Of a stretch of 63,215 nt of DNA, positions 8,044 to 16,041 are shown one piece after another. The notes beneath the pieces were generated by a model. That model made no database searches. It was not told where the DNA came from and saw only the letters and a program-made list of their open reading frames with translations. The stretch is from NCBI RefSeq assembly GCF_018613675.1, contig NZ_JAGGPQ010000014.1, positions 1 to 63,215 of the forward strand, written 5' to 3'. This stretch comes from Arthrobacter sp. ISL-85 (GTDB lineage: Bacteria > Actinomycetota > Actinomycetes > Actinomycetales > Micrococcaceae). The translations under genes and the position numbers were made by a program. The number at the start of each line of letters is the position of its first letter. Within the stretch, counting starts at the first letter, position 1.

Positions 8044-9110
8044 ACGGCGGCGGGAACGGGGACCCGCAGGGAGGACCGGCCGTCCTGCCAGGCATCCAGG
8101 ACGTGCCGGGCAAAGAGAGCGTCCAGACAGGCGACAGCGGCCGCGCCGAAGAGAACGTCCTCCAGCAGGTCAGGTTCCGCCTCCACCAGGCCGCCGGCGA
8201 GGTCTCGTCCGGCGATCTGCTCGTGGACGGCATCGGCTTCGACGTGCTCGTCGAAGTACCTGGTCACGTCCTCACCGAAGCCAAGACGACGGAACCCGTT
8301 CCCGTAGAGCTGATTGGGCCGAGAGGACGTCATCTCATACATCGCCAGGTGCCCGGCAATCGCTCCGCGTAACCTCCGGTTCAGGCCGAACAGGGACATC
8401 GCGTTCACCGATGCCAGCGACACGGCCGGCATCCCATCAATGTAGGCGCCGTAGCTGTCATCCAGCCCCAGTCCCCTCATGGTTTGGGCGAACAAGGCAC
8501 TGTGCATGCGCTCCGGGTTGCCGCCTCCGTACTCGTCCGCTTGGATTTCTACGAGGGCGGCCTTGGCCCGACCGGTAAGCCGCGGAATGGCCCAGGTATG
8601 CGGATCGGCTTCCTTGAGCTGGTACAGCGACTTGTGGATCACGAATTCACGAAGCTGCCCCTCCGTCGCTTTCTTGGCCACGTGCCGGGACAGGCTGGGA
8701 CCGCCGTCCCGTGCCGCGAGACCGAACAGGAGCGCAGCCGTCCCGTCACTGTCCGGAACACCGGACCCAGGACGCTCGACGGCGGCGATCAGCTCCCCGG
8801 CTTCGGACCGGAGCCACTGCTCAAAGGGCTTCTCCAGCAAGTTTCGGATCCCAATCAGCCGCGGGTTCCATTCCCAGCTGTCATCAACGCCCTCCAGCCC
8901 TCCGTAGTGCAGCTCGTAAAGACAGAACAAGGTCAGCTGCACGTCCTCATCAAGCACGTCCCCGATGCCTGCCACGCGTGCGGCGCCCGGCATCCGCCCC
9001 GCGACACGGTCATACAGGTCAGCCTCGGCGGCCGCGTCAGCACCCGGCATTCCGACAAGGAGCGAGAACAGTCCGGAGCTGAAAGGCCCCCGGGCTTCAG
9101 GGATACGCAT
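8040..9110 (-). CDS. Iron-containing redox enzyme family protein (haem-oxygenase-like fold)
   Basis: A 356-residue protein of the all-helical, haem-oxygenase-like diiron/iron redox family. Recognisable segments are QLTLFCLYELHYGGLEGVDD, the central AALVEIQADEYGGGNPERMH with its D/E-x-x-G-G-G-N pattern and putative iron ligands, then HLAMYEMTSSRPNQLYGNGF and the C-terminal YFDEHVEADAVHEQI, which supplies another H/E pair. It starts the operon: its stop overlaps the start of the glycosyltransferase remnant, which in turn overlaps the CDGSH gene. Pairing with a CDGSH 2Fe-2S protein suggests a redox reaction on an unknown substrate. Length and motifs are complete, so it is probably functional. 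Confidence 0.8.
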   Translation of the reverse strand: MRIPEARGPFSSGLFSLLVGMPGADAAAEADLYDRVAGRMPGAARVAGIGDVLDEDVQLTLFCLYELHYGGLEGVDDSWEWNPRLIGIRNLLEKPFEQWLRSEAGELIAAVERPGSGVPDSDGTAALLFGLAARDGGPSLSRHVAKKATEGQLREFVIHKSLYQLKEADPHTWAIPRLTGRAKAALVEIQADEYGGGNPERMHSALFAQTMRGLGLDDSYGAYIDGMPAVSLASVNAMSLFGLNRRLRGAIAGHLAMYEMTSSRPNQLYGNGFRRLGFGEDVTRYFDEHVEADAVHEQIAGRDLAGGLVEAEPDLLEDVLFGAAAVACLDALFARHVLDAWQDGRSSLRVPVPAAV

Positions 9111-9156
9111 GTGTCTCCTAGATGGGCCGCTGCCGCGGAATGTGGCTAAGAACCAG

Positions 9157-9624
9157 TCAGGGGCGGGCGGTGGTGGCTTGGGCGGGGTGACGGCGGTGGA
9201 GCAGCAGTGCCAGGGCGATCATGCCCAGGCCCAGCAGGAGGTGCAGCCAGTTGTCGGCGTCGTTGAGGGGGACGAAGTTAGCGGCCGAGTCGTGGTCGAT
9301 CACCAGGCCGTAGATCCACAGGACCAGATAGATGACACCGCCGTAGAGCAGGAAGTTTCTCGCCCCTGCCCGGGTACGGCCCATCAGCAGGCCGGCGGCC
9401 CCGAACAACAGGTGAACGATGTTGTGGAGCACGGACACCTGGAAGATCCCCAGCAGCAGCGCCCCGGAGCCACGGCCGGCGAAACCGAGCGTGTCATAGC
9501 CAGAGGTGATGCCGGGAATGAACCCCAGGACACCGACGAGCAGGAACACCGCCCCGACCACCCGGGCGGCCTTTTCCAAGCTGGTCATCTGCCCGCTTAC
9601 GCGCTCACTATTGGTATTAACCAC
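9157..9624 (-). CDS. DUF4383 integral membrane protein
   Basis: Starting at GTG (9624) with GGAGG upstream, the product is 155 residues. It has four predicted membrane helices: about 20-40 (VVGAVFLLVGVLGFIPGITS), 60-85 (GALLLGIFQVSVLHNIVHLL), 95-115 (FLLYGGVIYLVLWIYGLV) and 128-148 (WLHLLLGLGMIALALLL). The order and spacing match the DUF4383 family, common in actinobacteria and of unknown function. A longer frame to 9879 exists, but its N-terminal part is not conserved-looking and the ribosome binding site favours 9624. It is transcribed toward the iron redox gene and may be co-transcribed with it. Confidence 0.8.
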   Translation of the reverse strand: MVNTNSERVSGQMTSLEKAARVVGAVFLLVGVLGFIPGITSGYDTLGFAGRGSGALLLGIFQVSVLHNIVHLLFGAAGLLMGRTRAGARNFLLYGGVIYLVLWIYGLVIDHDSAANFVPLNDADNWLHLLLGLGMIALALLLHRRHPAQATTARP

Positions 9625-10244
9625 GCCCGCACTTCCCTCCATTGGGATAACCACAGTTCCTTCCCGAAGCTGCGGCCTGAATTGGCACGATAGAGCGCCA
9701 TGCTCTTCAAACAGGGCTGGGCGCACCCCAACCGCAAGTCGCAAAGTACCGCTCCTGCCATGGGATGAGACTACGCCGACCCACCCGGCTCCAAAAGGGG
9801 GCGCGGCCTGCAACAACGGAAATAGTGATACCAAATCCTCTGTGCACATTGCCGGTATAACTCGACTCCTCCGCGGCAAATTTCACCTCGAACACCCACC
9901 CCCAGGAGCGCGGCCCGCCCCCAACCAACGCAACTTTCCCCTTCAACCCCACGCATGAAGGGGAACAGAGAATCGATGACAGCGCATTGGGCCGACCGCC
10001 CGGGCTCCATGCCACACACCACCGCATCCCATCCTCCTGATTGCTGCCACCGGGCCAAACGGCAGGTCGGCGTGCAAAACGATACTTTTGGCCCACGGAT
10101 ATTACGCCGGCCCGGCCCTTTCGTACGCCACAAGTGCAGAACAGGGCTATTCAGACGTTGCCACCTGTGCGTATCCTGTCCGCACACGGGGCGCCAGTTT
10201 CCTGGCTTTGCTCTTCCGGCTTGCAAACACTTTAGGAGCTCGCC
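9625..10244. other. Intergenic between divergent genes
   Basis: About 620 bases with no recognisable gene; open frames here are compositionally unlike proteins. It should hold the promoters of the DUF4383 gene (minus) and the 10245 gene (plus), but I see no clear -35/-10 pair. Confidence 0.4.
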
Positions 10245-10781
10245 ATGGCAGGAAATCTTGTTGCACGATCCATTCACGACCTGACCGCCGCTGCGTGGTT
10301 CGGCGGTTCCCTCATGGGCGCCATCGGACTGAACGGCGCAACAGCACAAGCCCAGGACCCGGCCGAACGCACGAGGCTATCCAGCCTCGGCTGGAAAAAG
10401 TGGTCTCCGTACCAAACCGCAGCGTTCGGCGCGCACATCCTTGCCGGCGCGGCCGTCATCTTCGAAAACAAGGACCGAATGGCCAAACAGGACGGCGTAA
10501 CGCGGCTCACCATCTACAAAACCATCGTCACTCTGGCCGGGGCCGCCGTGACCCTATACGCCGGAATGCAGGGCGCGAAGGTAGACAAGCTCTCAGGCGA
10601 AGGAGCCGCAGGAGCAACCGAACCCACCCCCGGCGCTTCGGAGGAACTGCGCTCCGCCCAACAACAGCTAAAAATCCTCCAGTGGGCCATCCCTGTATTC
10701 GCCGGCTGGGTCATCGTCCTGGGCGCCAAGCACGGCGAAATGCAGCGACCAAAGAACGTCTCAAAGGGCCTGGCACGCTGA
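10245..10781 (+). CDS. Hypothetical membrane protein (178 aa)
   Basis: AGGAG seven bases before the ATG supports this start. The protein has about four weakly hydrophobic helices: residues about 12-30 (LTAAAWFGGSLMGAIGLNGA), 58-75 (TAAFGAHILAGAAVIFE), 92-108 (TIVTLAGAAVTLYAGMQG) and 145-163 (LQWAIPVFAGWVIVLGAKHG). A charged linker between helices 3 and 4 contains GASEELRSAQQQLK. I do not recognise a named family; proteins of this look occur as conserved hypotheticals in Arthrobacter. It stands alone with no operon partner. Confidence 0.75.
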   Translation: MAGNLVARSIHDLTAAAWFGGSLMGAIGLNGATAQAQDPAERTRLSSLGWKKWSPYQTAAFGAHILAGAAVIFENKDRMAKQDGVTRLTIYKTIVTLAGAAVTLYAGMQGAKVDKLSGEGAAGATEPTPGASEELRSAQQQLKILQWAIPVFAGWVIVLGAKHGEMQRPKNVSKGLAR

Positions 10782-11184
10782 TAATCCGGATAAGCGGCCC
10801 CCTCACCGGCTAAAGACTCTTACGGTTCAGGGGCAGTACCCTTCCGGTTTGTTCATCAATGATGCCGCGGCGGGAAAAGAGCGTGCCAAACGACTGTCGA
10901 ATAACCCCCTCTCACACCCGTGAGCGCCTGCCGGTTCCGACAACCTTCCCCTGGGCCCCTCGGTACCCGGCCAAAGCAAGTGATCCACGCCGCCCTCTCA
11001 CCAACCTCAGATGGGCAGTTCGATCGCAGGCAACGACGTGCAGAGGGCTTCAGAAACTGACAGCAGCATCGGTGGATTTTGATAGCACGGTGATCAACCG
11101 GCTTACGGTCCATGCTGCATGTCTCCTCGTTGTCGGCGCCGATAGGGTGGGATGGCCAGCGCGCATTCCAACAAAAGGACGCCC
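10782..11184. other. Intergenic, nothing recognised
   Basis: Frames in this gap have no domain signature. The last 30 bases carry the ribosome binding site of the RidA gene. Confidence 0.4.
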
Positions 11185-11592
11185 ATGCCCAGCGCAGTTA
11201 CCCTCGTTCGCTCGAGTACCCTCACTGCCTCCGCGCAGTACGCATATGCGGCGACCGTTCCCGGCGACGCACGCCTCATTTTTCTAGCCGGATCATGCCC
11301 CTTGAATAAGGACGGTACGACCGCAGGCCTCGGGGACTACGCTGCACAGGCTGCAAAAGCGATTAAGAGCTTGTGCCTTGCCCTGGAAGCCGCCGGCGCC
11401 GGCATTGGGGATGTAATCTCCACGCGCGTACTTGTGGCATCGACCGAACGGGCCGACTTGGTAACGGCGTGGGACGTGGTTCGGGCAGCTTTCGGTGAGC
11501 ACGATGTGCCAAGCACGCTGATGGGAGTCACGGTGCTCGGCTATGAAGACCAGTTGGTTGAGATCGAAGCAGTCGCCGCAGTTATCGATTGA
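11185..11592 (+). CDS. RidA family protein (YjgF/YER057c/UK114)
   Basis: A 135-residue protein starting at the ATG preceded by AAGGA. It shows the RidA fold: an N-terminal strand-helix segment, LIFLAGSCPLNKDGTTAGLG, then AAQAAKAIKSLCLALEAAGA, DVISTRVLVAS and the C-terminal GVTVLGYEDQLVEIEAVAAV. Canonical RidA deaminates enamine/imine intermediates and has an arginine in the active-site strand (here STRVLVAST). The C-terminal E in VEIEAVAA matches the active-site glutamate. It is likely a cytosolic homotrimer and may clear reactive imines or have drifted to another substrate. No operon partner is visible. Confidence 0.85.
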   Translation: MPSAVTLVRSSTLTASAQYAYAATVPGDARLIFLAGSCPLNKDGTTAGLGDYAAQAAKAIKSLCLALEAAGAGIGDVISTRVLVASTERADLVTAWDVVRAAFGEHDVPSTLMGVTVLGYEDQLVEIEAVAAVID

Positions 11593-11723
11593 ACCGGCGC
11601 TGCCGCCGTACAGCCCGCAAGGGGATCCTGCACTGGGCGCCTGCTCTTCTAGTGTTAGTGGCCTTCCGGGGACATTAGCTGCAGGATAGGGTTTCTGGTG
11701 TAGGAGGCATGGAAGGGTGAAAT

Positions 11724-11906
11724 TTGCAGCTGGACACTTACATCTCCCGTGCCTCCGACGGGCTGTTCACGGCTAAGACAATGCAGATGCCGGAACTAAC
11801 CGCTCAGGCGCGGACGATTGAAGAGATCCCTCACGCGGTTCGCTCCGCTGCTGCTGCGATATCCGGCCGGCCGGCCGAAAACTTCGACGTCATCCTCGAC
11901 TTTTGA
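11724..11906 (+). CDS. HicB-like small protein (60 aa)
   Basis: The frame starts at TTG preceded by GGAAGG. The product reads YISRASDGLFTAKTMQMPEL and TIEEIPHAVRSAAAAISG, resembling the partial RNase-H fold of HicB antitoxins (Y...DG.F.A..PEL, then T.EEA...VREAI). It lacks the DNA-binding C-terminal domain of full HicB, and no HicA toxin (double-stranded-RNA-binding fold with a GSH motif) is encoded beside it. It could be an orphan antitoxin fragment or a stand-alone HicB-like actinobacterial protein. A GTG at 11714 is out of frame. Confidence 0.55.
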   Translation: MQLDTYISRASDGLFTAKTMQMPELTAQARTIEEIPHAVRSAAAAISGRPAENFDVILDF

Positions 11907-12084
11907 CAGCTTCGTCGGGCGCCAGATGGAAGTCCGTTGTCCCCGTCCGAGGACCCGGTCCGATGTGCAGTAGCTGCTACAGGCTGTGGTGCCGGTGAAT
12001 GATCCCCAATCGGACGCAGCGGCGTCGGCTTACGGGCCTTGCGGATGCATCGCGGCGCTGATGATTTCAGGCCGAAACATCCGA

Positions 12085-12876
12085 TCAGAGCATCGCGGTA
12101 AGCACGCCTCCATCGGCGCGCATGGCGGCCCCGTTGGTCGCGGATGACAGCGGACTCGCAAGGAAAACAGCCAGGTTCGCAATCTCTTTAGGGTCTATAA
12201 ACCTCTCAAGGAGCGAGGTCTGATTTCCACCGATGATGACCGCCTTGAGCTCACTTGCCGTGAGCTGCTGCGTCTTAGCAATTTGCTCGACCGTTTCGGC
12301 GACACCGTCTGAATATGTAGGTCCGCCAAGGATCGTGTTTACCGTAACGTCGGTACCGCGGGTTAGCTTGGCAAGTCCGTTGCTCAAGGCGAGCAGTCCC
12401 GCCTTGGTCACGCCGTAGTGCGTCATATCGCCAGGGATGTTCACTCCCGACTCGCTGCCAATGAAAATGATTCGACCCCATCCCGCCTCGATCATCGGGG
12501 GAAGTATTGCACGAGACAGCCGCACACCACTCATGACATTGACATCGAAGTAGCGCCCCCAGTCATCATCCGAGATCTCCCCGAAGGGTTTCACCTCGAA
12601 GAGTCCGACATTGTTCACCAGGATGTCGATGCCCTCGAGTGAACTCAGCAGATGCTGTACCTTGGCGGGCTCACGGAAGTCAGCAGCAATGCCTGAGACG
12701 ACCGCGCCGGGCACCTCTGACCCGAGTTTCCGCACCGCACTCCCAACCCGACTCTCAGCACGCCCGTTGATGACGACAGACGCTCCCTCTTGAAGAAGTG
12801 TCTTCGCAATCGAGTAGCCGATGCCCTGGGTGGAGCCACTGACGAAGGCTCGCTTGGTCGCTAACTGCATATCCAT
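12085..12876 (-). CDS. SDR family oxidoreductase
   Basis: A classical short-chain dehydrogenase of 263 residues. The N-terminal Rossmann motif is VSGSTQGIGYSIAKTLL (TGxxxGIG type), NNVGLF matches the NNAG motif, and the catalytic tyrosine/lysine pair is in MTHYGVTKAG with serine in FIGSES. It should reduce or oxidise a hydroxyl/carbonyl group with NAD(P)(H); the substrate is unknown. It is divergent from a MarR regulator (12988), and the 111-base gap carries an inverted repeat (12894-12948), so MarR control is likely. MarR/SDR pairs of this kind often respond to electrophiles or aromatic compounds. Confidence 0.9.
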   Translation of the reverse strand: MDMQLATKRAFVSGSTQGIGYSIAKTLLQEGASVVINGRAESRVGSAVRKLGSEVPGAVVSGIAADFREPAKVQHLLSSLEGIDILVNNVGLFEVKPFGEISDDDWGRYFDVNVMSGVRLSRAILPPMIEAGWGRIIFIGSESGVNIPGDMTHYGVTKAGLLALSNGLAKLTRGTDVTVNTILGGPTYSDGVAETVEQIAKTQQLTASELKAVIIGGNQTSLLERFIDPKEIANLAVFLASPLSSATNGAAMRADGGVLTAML

Positions 12877-12893
12877 AATCTTGAGACCTCACG

Positions 12894-12948
12894 TTTACTT
12901 GCTTGGGAAACAAAAGACTACGGTTTAATGATTGTCCAAGCAACTAAA
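12894..12948. promoter_or_regulatory. Candidate MarR operator between the SDR and marR genes
   Basis: TTTACTTGCTTGG at 12894-12906 and CCAAGCAACTAAA at 12936-12948 form an inverted repeat with eight perfect core bases (TTGCTTGG/CCAAGCAA) and further matches outside. The arms lie 29 bases apart in the divergent promoter region, as expected for a regulator controlling both directions. Confidence 0.6.
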
Positions 12949-12987
12949 TGAGCCGCGCATCCCGACTGAATCTCGTACTCTGGTCGT

Positions 12988-13503
12988 ATGACTGATACCC
13001 GCTCTCCGGTAGATCTCGCTGGGGAGGACCTTGATACATGGGCGGGACTGGCTACGGTTCTGGAGTGGTTGCCGCCCGCGCTCGATGCGCCGTTGGTGCA
13101 CGATTTTGACCTCACACATTTCGAGTACGGCATCCTGTTCGCATTGGCTGACGCACCGGATCGGACACTTCGCATGAGTGATCTCGCCGGCTTTGCCAAT
13201 AGCTCACTCTCACGACTGTCCCGCGCAGTGTCACGGCTGCAAAGCCGAGGCTGGGTGCAGCGCTCCCCGGACCCCAAAGACGGGAGATCCACCCGAGCAA
13301 CTCTGACCGACGCCGGCCTCGAGGTGATCAATGAGGCAACTCCTGGTCATGTCGACACCGTCAGAAGGTTGGTCCTCGACCCGCTAACAGCCGCGCAAAG
13401 ACGCCAGCTGCGTGAGATCACCTTGCGCATTCAACAGGCAATCAGGACACAAGAGGGATGGCGGCCACCGCGGAGTATCCGCTCTCCCGCAGCGTCGGAC
13501 TAG
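12988..13503 (+). CDS. MarR family transcriptional regulator
   Basis: A 171-residue winged-helix protein. Residues about 20-60 form the dimerisation helix, then LAGFANSSLSRLSRAVSRLQ is the recognition helix region and SRGWVQRSPDPKDGRSTRAT is the wing with the conserved D-x-R-S/T of MarR proteins. A C-terminal helix pair completes the dimer interface. Divergent placement from the SDR gene and the inverted repeat between them suggest that it represses both. No cysteine-based redox switch is evident, so the inducer is probably a small ligand. Confidence 0.9.
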   Translation: MTDTRSPVDLAGEDLDTWAGLATVLEWLPPALDAPLVHDFDLTHFEYGILFALADAPDRTLRMSDLAGFANSSLSRLSRAVSRLQSRGWVQRSPDPKDGRSTRATLTDAGLEVINEATPGHVDTVRRLVLDPLTAAQRRQLREITLRIQQAIRTQEGWRPPRSIRSPAASD

Positions 13504-13627
13504 CACTCGCCTAACGGCAACCCGCTTCCGTTCTGCTTTGCGGTCCTTCTCCTGCGTCCGGCAGGTCCTTCTGAGGACGAATGAGGGGGCACCTTGTGGG
13601 ACATCTTGGCTTTTCGGGCACGAAAAT

Positions 13628-13768
13628 TTGACAGACCTTGAGGAACAGAAGCGACTATTAGGGGAGCCGTGTAGCAGAGTGCGGCAACCCCCCGGAGCGG
13701 GCCTTGCTCGTTTTCCAGGGCCAGGCAAAGTCCCGCCGCTGGCCCTGCAGCTCAGCGGCGGGACTTTG
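13628..13768. repeat. Dispersed repeat pair A, copy 1
   Basis: It starts TTGACAGACCTTGAGGA and GTGTAGCAGAGTGCGGC, and ends in a hairpin with 15-bp perfect arms (CAAAGTCCCGCCGCT at 13726-13740 and its complement at 13754-13768). A second copy with the same order of parts lies at 31652-31799. The head encodes LTDLEEQKR in both copies, so it may be the tail of a coding region plus its terminator, or a small mobile or RNA element. Confidence 0.6.
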
Positions 13769-13928
13769 ACTGGTTAACGCATGGCCGCCGGTGAAGGATC
13801 GGCTAGCGTGGACGTTCCGGTTTCGCAGCAGCGCGTACCAGGTGCCGCCGTTGAGGTCGATTTCGTCGATGGACCTTTCATCGGATTTTTGCGTTGCGGC
13901 GCGGTGTCCCAGGGCGCGCACCGTGGCC

Positions 13929-14810
13929 TCAGACCCTAATCTTCTCCAGGTCCTCAAGCAGGCCCGGGTGCGTGGGCTCCCAGCGCAGCTGGGCGCGGGT
14001 GCGGATGCTTGATGCGGGCTGGTCGACCTCGAAGATGGCGCCGAGGGGACCAAAGGTCTCTGTCGGCCGTGATTCGACGGGAAGCCCGAGCCGCCGCCCT
14101 ATCACGGCGGCGATGTCGCGCACCGCGTCGCCCTCGTCCGCAACGGCGTGCCACGCCGTGCCGCCGGGGGCCTTCTCGAGCGCGAGCCGGAAGAGAACAG
14201 CCGCGTCCAACGCATGCACGGCCGGCCAGCGCTGGGCGCCGTCTCCTGGGTAGCCGGCCACGCCGCTCTGGCGGGTGATTTGGGCGAGGATCCCGGCGAA
14301 TCCGCCGTCGCCTTCGTTGTGAACGGTGCGCGGGAGCCTGACGGTAGATGCCCGCACCCCGCGGTCCGCGAGGGATAGGGCGCGATTGACAGACACGCTG
14401 CGCCCGCCCACAGGCCCCTCGGTCGGCAAGGGGTCGTCTTCGGTCGACGGGCGGCCGGCCGCGCGCGGAGTGCCCGACACCGTGACGAGTGGCTTCCCGG
14501 TGCCGACGAGGGCTTGGCCGAGCACGTCGAGGGCTGCGGATTCATCGGCGATGTTCTGACCGAGCGCCTCCGGCGAGCTGAAGTCGTTGCCGAAGGCGAG
14601 GTGGATGACACCGTCGGCCTTCTCAGTCTCGGCGCGAAGGACATCGAAGTCGACGAGCCCTCCCCGAATGGTGTCGGCGCCGGCCGCTTCGGCTTTCGCG
14701 GCCGAGACGTCGGAGCGGGTGAGGGCGGTGACAGAGTGCCCGGCGGAGAGCAACTCGGCGACGACCGCCGACCCGATCAGACCTGTTCCTCCAGTGATGA
14801 ATACACGCAC
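13929..14810 (-). CDS. NAD(P)-binding SDR/epimerase-like oxidoreductase
   Basis: A 293-residue extended or atypical SDR. FITGGTGLIGSAVVAELLSA is the GxxGxxG dinucleotide-binding motif; ADGVIHLAFGNDF corresponds to the strand-4 region. The usual YxxxK pair is not clear: the region after VSGTPRAAGRPSTEDD lacks an obvious YxxxK, as in several NmrA- or SDR-a5-like proteins. RWPAVHALDAAVLFRLALEK and GTAWHAVADEGDAVRDIAA match the substrate-domain pattern of actinobacterial SDRs annotated as NAD-dependent epimerases. It is divergent from the TetR regulator at 14897, with an inverted repeat between them, so it is probably that regulator's target. Confidence 0.85.
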   Translation of the reverse strand: MRVFITGGTGLIGSAVVAELLSAGHSVTALTRSDVSAAKAEAAGADTIRGGLVDFDVLRAETEKADGVIHLAFGNDFSSPEALGQNIADESAALDVLGQALVGTGKPLVTVSGTPRAAGRPSTEDDPLPTEGPVGGRSVSVNRALSLADRGVRASTVRLPRTVHNEGDGGFAGILAQITRQSGVAGYPGDGAQRWPAVHALDAAVLFRLALEKAPGGTAWHAVADEGDAVRDIAAVIGRRLGLPVESRPTETFGPLGAIFEVDQPASSIRTRAQLRWEPTHPGLLEDLEKIRV

Positions 14811-14826
14811 GGAAACCCTCCACGAA

Positions 14827-14883
14827 GTGATGCGACTAATGTCCCATCAGCGTAGCACTGTGATAAGACTTGTGTCGCATCAC
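14827..14883. promoter_or_regulatory. Candidate TetR operator between SDR and tetR
   Basis: GTGATGCGAC (14827-14836) and GTCGCATCAC (14874-14883) are perfect 10-bp inverted arms 37 bases apart in the 86-base divergent gap. Between them lies a further partial GTGAT half-site (about 14859). Two half-site pairs, one near each start codon, would suit binding of two TetR dimers. Confidence 0.6.
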
Positions 14884-14896
14884 GTAGAATAGTCGG

Positions 14897-15478
14897 ATGT
14901 CAAGATGGAAACCGGCTGCACGTCAGCGACTGGCCGTGGCTGCTCTCGACCTCTTCGCCGAGCAAGGTTACGACGCGACCACCGTCGCGCAGATCGCGGA
15001 GCGCGCCGGCCTCACCCGCAGCACCTTCTTCCGCTACTTCGGCGACAAGCGCGAGATCCTCTCGGCGGGCCAGGAAATGCTCAGCTTGCTGCTGGCCGAG
15101 GGCATCGCTGCAGCCCCGGAAGATGCGACCCCCCTGGATGCGGTCGCCGCCGGCCTCGACCGCGCATCCGGTGCCATGACCGACTTCAACCGCGAACTCG
15201 GCCCCCGCCTCCACGCAGCGATCGAAGCCAACGAAGAGCTCCGCGCCCGCAGCGCCATGAAGAGCATCGGCATGGCGGCCGCGATGGCAGACGCGCTCCG
15301 CCAGAGGGGCGTCTCCGAGGCGGCCGCGCAGGTGTCGGCCGAACTCGGTGTGCTGGCGTTCGGCATCGGCTACCGCCGCTGGGCCGACCCCGCGGGCAAG
15401 GACGCCCCTGGCGAACTCGTCGCTCACACCCGCACCGCCTTCGCAGAACTCCGCTCGGCTACCGCCACCCTCCGCTAA
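14897..15478 (+). CDS. TetR family transcriptional regulator
   Basis: A 193-residue protein. The N-terminal helix-turn-helix reads RQRLAVAALDLFAEQGYDAT, TVAQIAERAGLTRSTFFRYF, then the typical DKREIL. The rest is a helical ligand-binding domain. The divergent SDR and the inverted repeat between the genes suggest local repression relieved by a ligand of the SDR pathway. The GTG/ATG choice is clear because the helix-turn-helix starts within ten residues of the called ATG. Confidence 0.9.
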   Translation: MSRWKPAARQRLAVAALDLFAEQGYDATTVAQIAERAGLTRSTFFRYFGDKREILSAGQEMLSLLLAEGIAAAPEDATPLDAVAAGLDRASGAMTDFNRELGPRLHAAIEANEELRARSAMKSIGMAAAMADALRQRGVSEAAAQVSAELGVLAFGIGYRRWADPAGKDAPGELVAHTRTAFAELRSATATLR

Positions 15479-15522
15479 AGACGAGAGTCCCGCTCAGGGA
15501 TCCCCTTAACGGCTGAACTCAC

Positions 15523-15619
15523 GCGCCAAATAGCGCCGCCAGAACGCCGCCACTTATCGCCGAAAGTCACAGCACTTCCCGGCACCTCAGGGGCGGGTCG
15601 TCAAAAACGGTCGTTTTTG
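15523..15619. repeat. Dispersed repeat pair B, copy 1
   Basis: A 97-base segment that starts GCGCCAAATAGC, continues AACGCCGCCA and TTATCGC, and ends in the palindrome CAAAAACGGTCGTTTTTG (15602-15619). A second copy of 96 bases, with all parts at matching spacing, lies at 34659-34754. Each is preceded by CAGGGATCCC. The compound structure of short inverted and direct motifs resembles a recombination (res-like) or transposon-end site. Confidence 0.55.
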
Positions 15620-15747
15620 CCACAGGTGTCAGTTTCAGAAGTTGGCCGCTAAGCCCCCAGTCAACAAAAGCCCGGGCAGCCCCAGGGGCCCGGGCGCTGC
15701 GTCCGGGCCCTTGTGCATGTTCGGCTGAAGGCCTGCTGAAAACTCGG

Positions 15748-15981
15748 CTACCGGTCCGCAACGATCCAGATCCGTATTCCCTGATCCGTCAGACTCCGGC
15801 GAAGGCTCTCTTGGACGCTTATCTCGTACCAAAAGATTGCCGCCGGATCCGGCCGTGGAGTATCAAGGTTTCGGAAGAGTGCGTCCAACAACCGCGCCAG
15901 CTGCACGTCTGACAAGCCGGAAGTTATCGCTTCCGGACCGTTGGTGTTGCTGATGATCGCGAATAGTTCGGTGTCCGTCAT
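15748..15981 (-). CDS. Hypothetical small acidic protein (77 aa)
   Basis: The frame reads like a real protein (LFAIISNTNGPEAITSGLSD, then LLDALFRNLDTPRPDPAAIF), with mixed helices and no low complexity, but no family is recognised. No strong Shine-Dalgarno sequence precedes its ATG. It lies between repeat copy B1 and the convergently facing end of the next gene. Treat as a possible gene. Confidence 0.4.
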   Translation of the reverse strand: MTDTELFAIISNTNGPEAITSGLSDVQLARLLDALFRNLDTPRPDPAAIFWYEISVQESLRRSLTDQGIRIWIVADR

Positions 15982-16041
15982 CGACGAGGGCTCGGATCCT
16001 ACTAAGCCCCCGCCGTCCTGCCGCCCCCTCAGCGCATCCTC

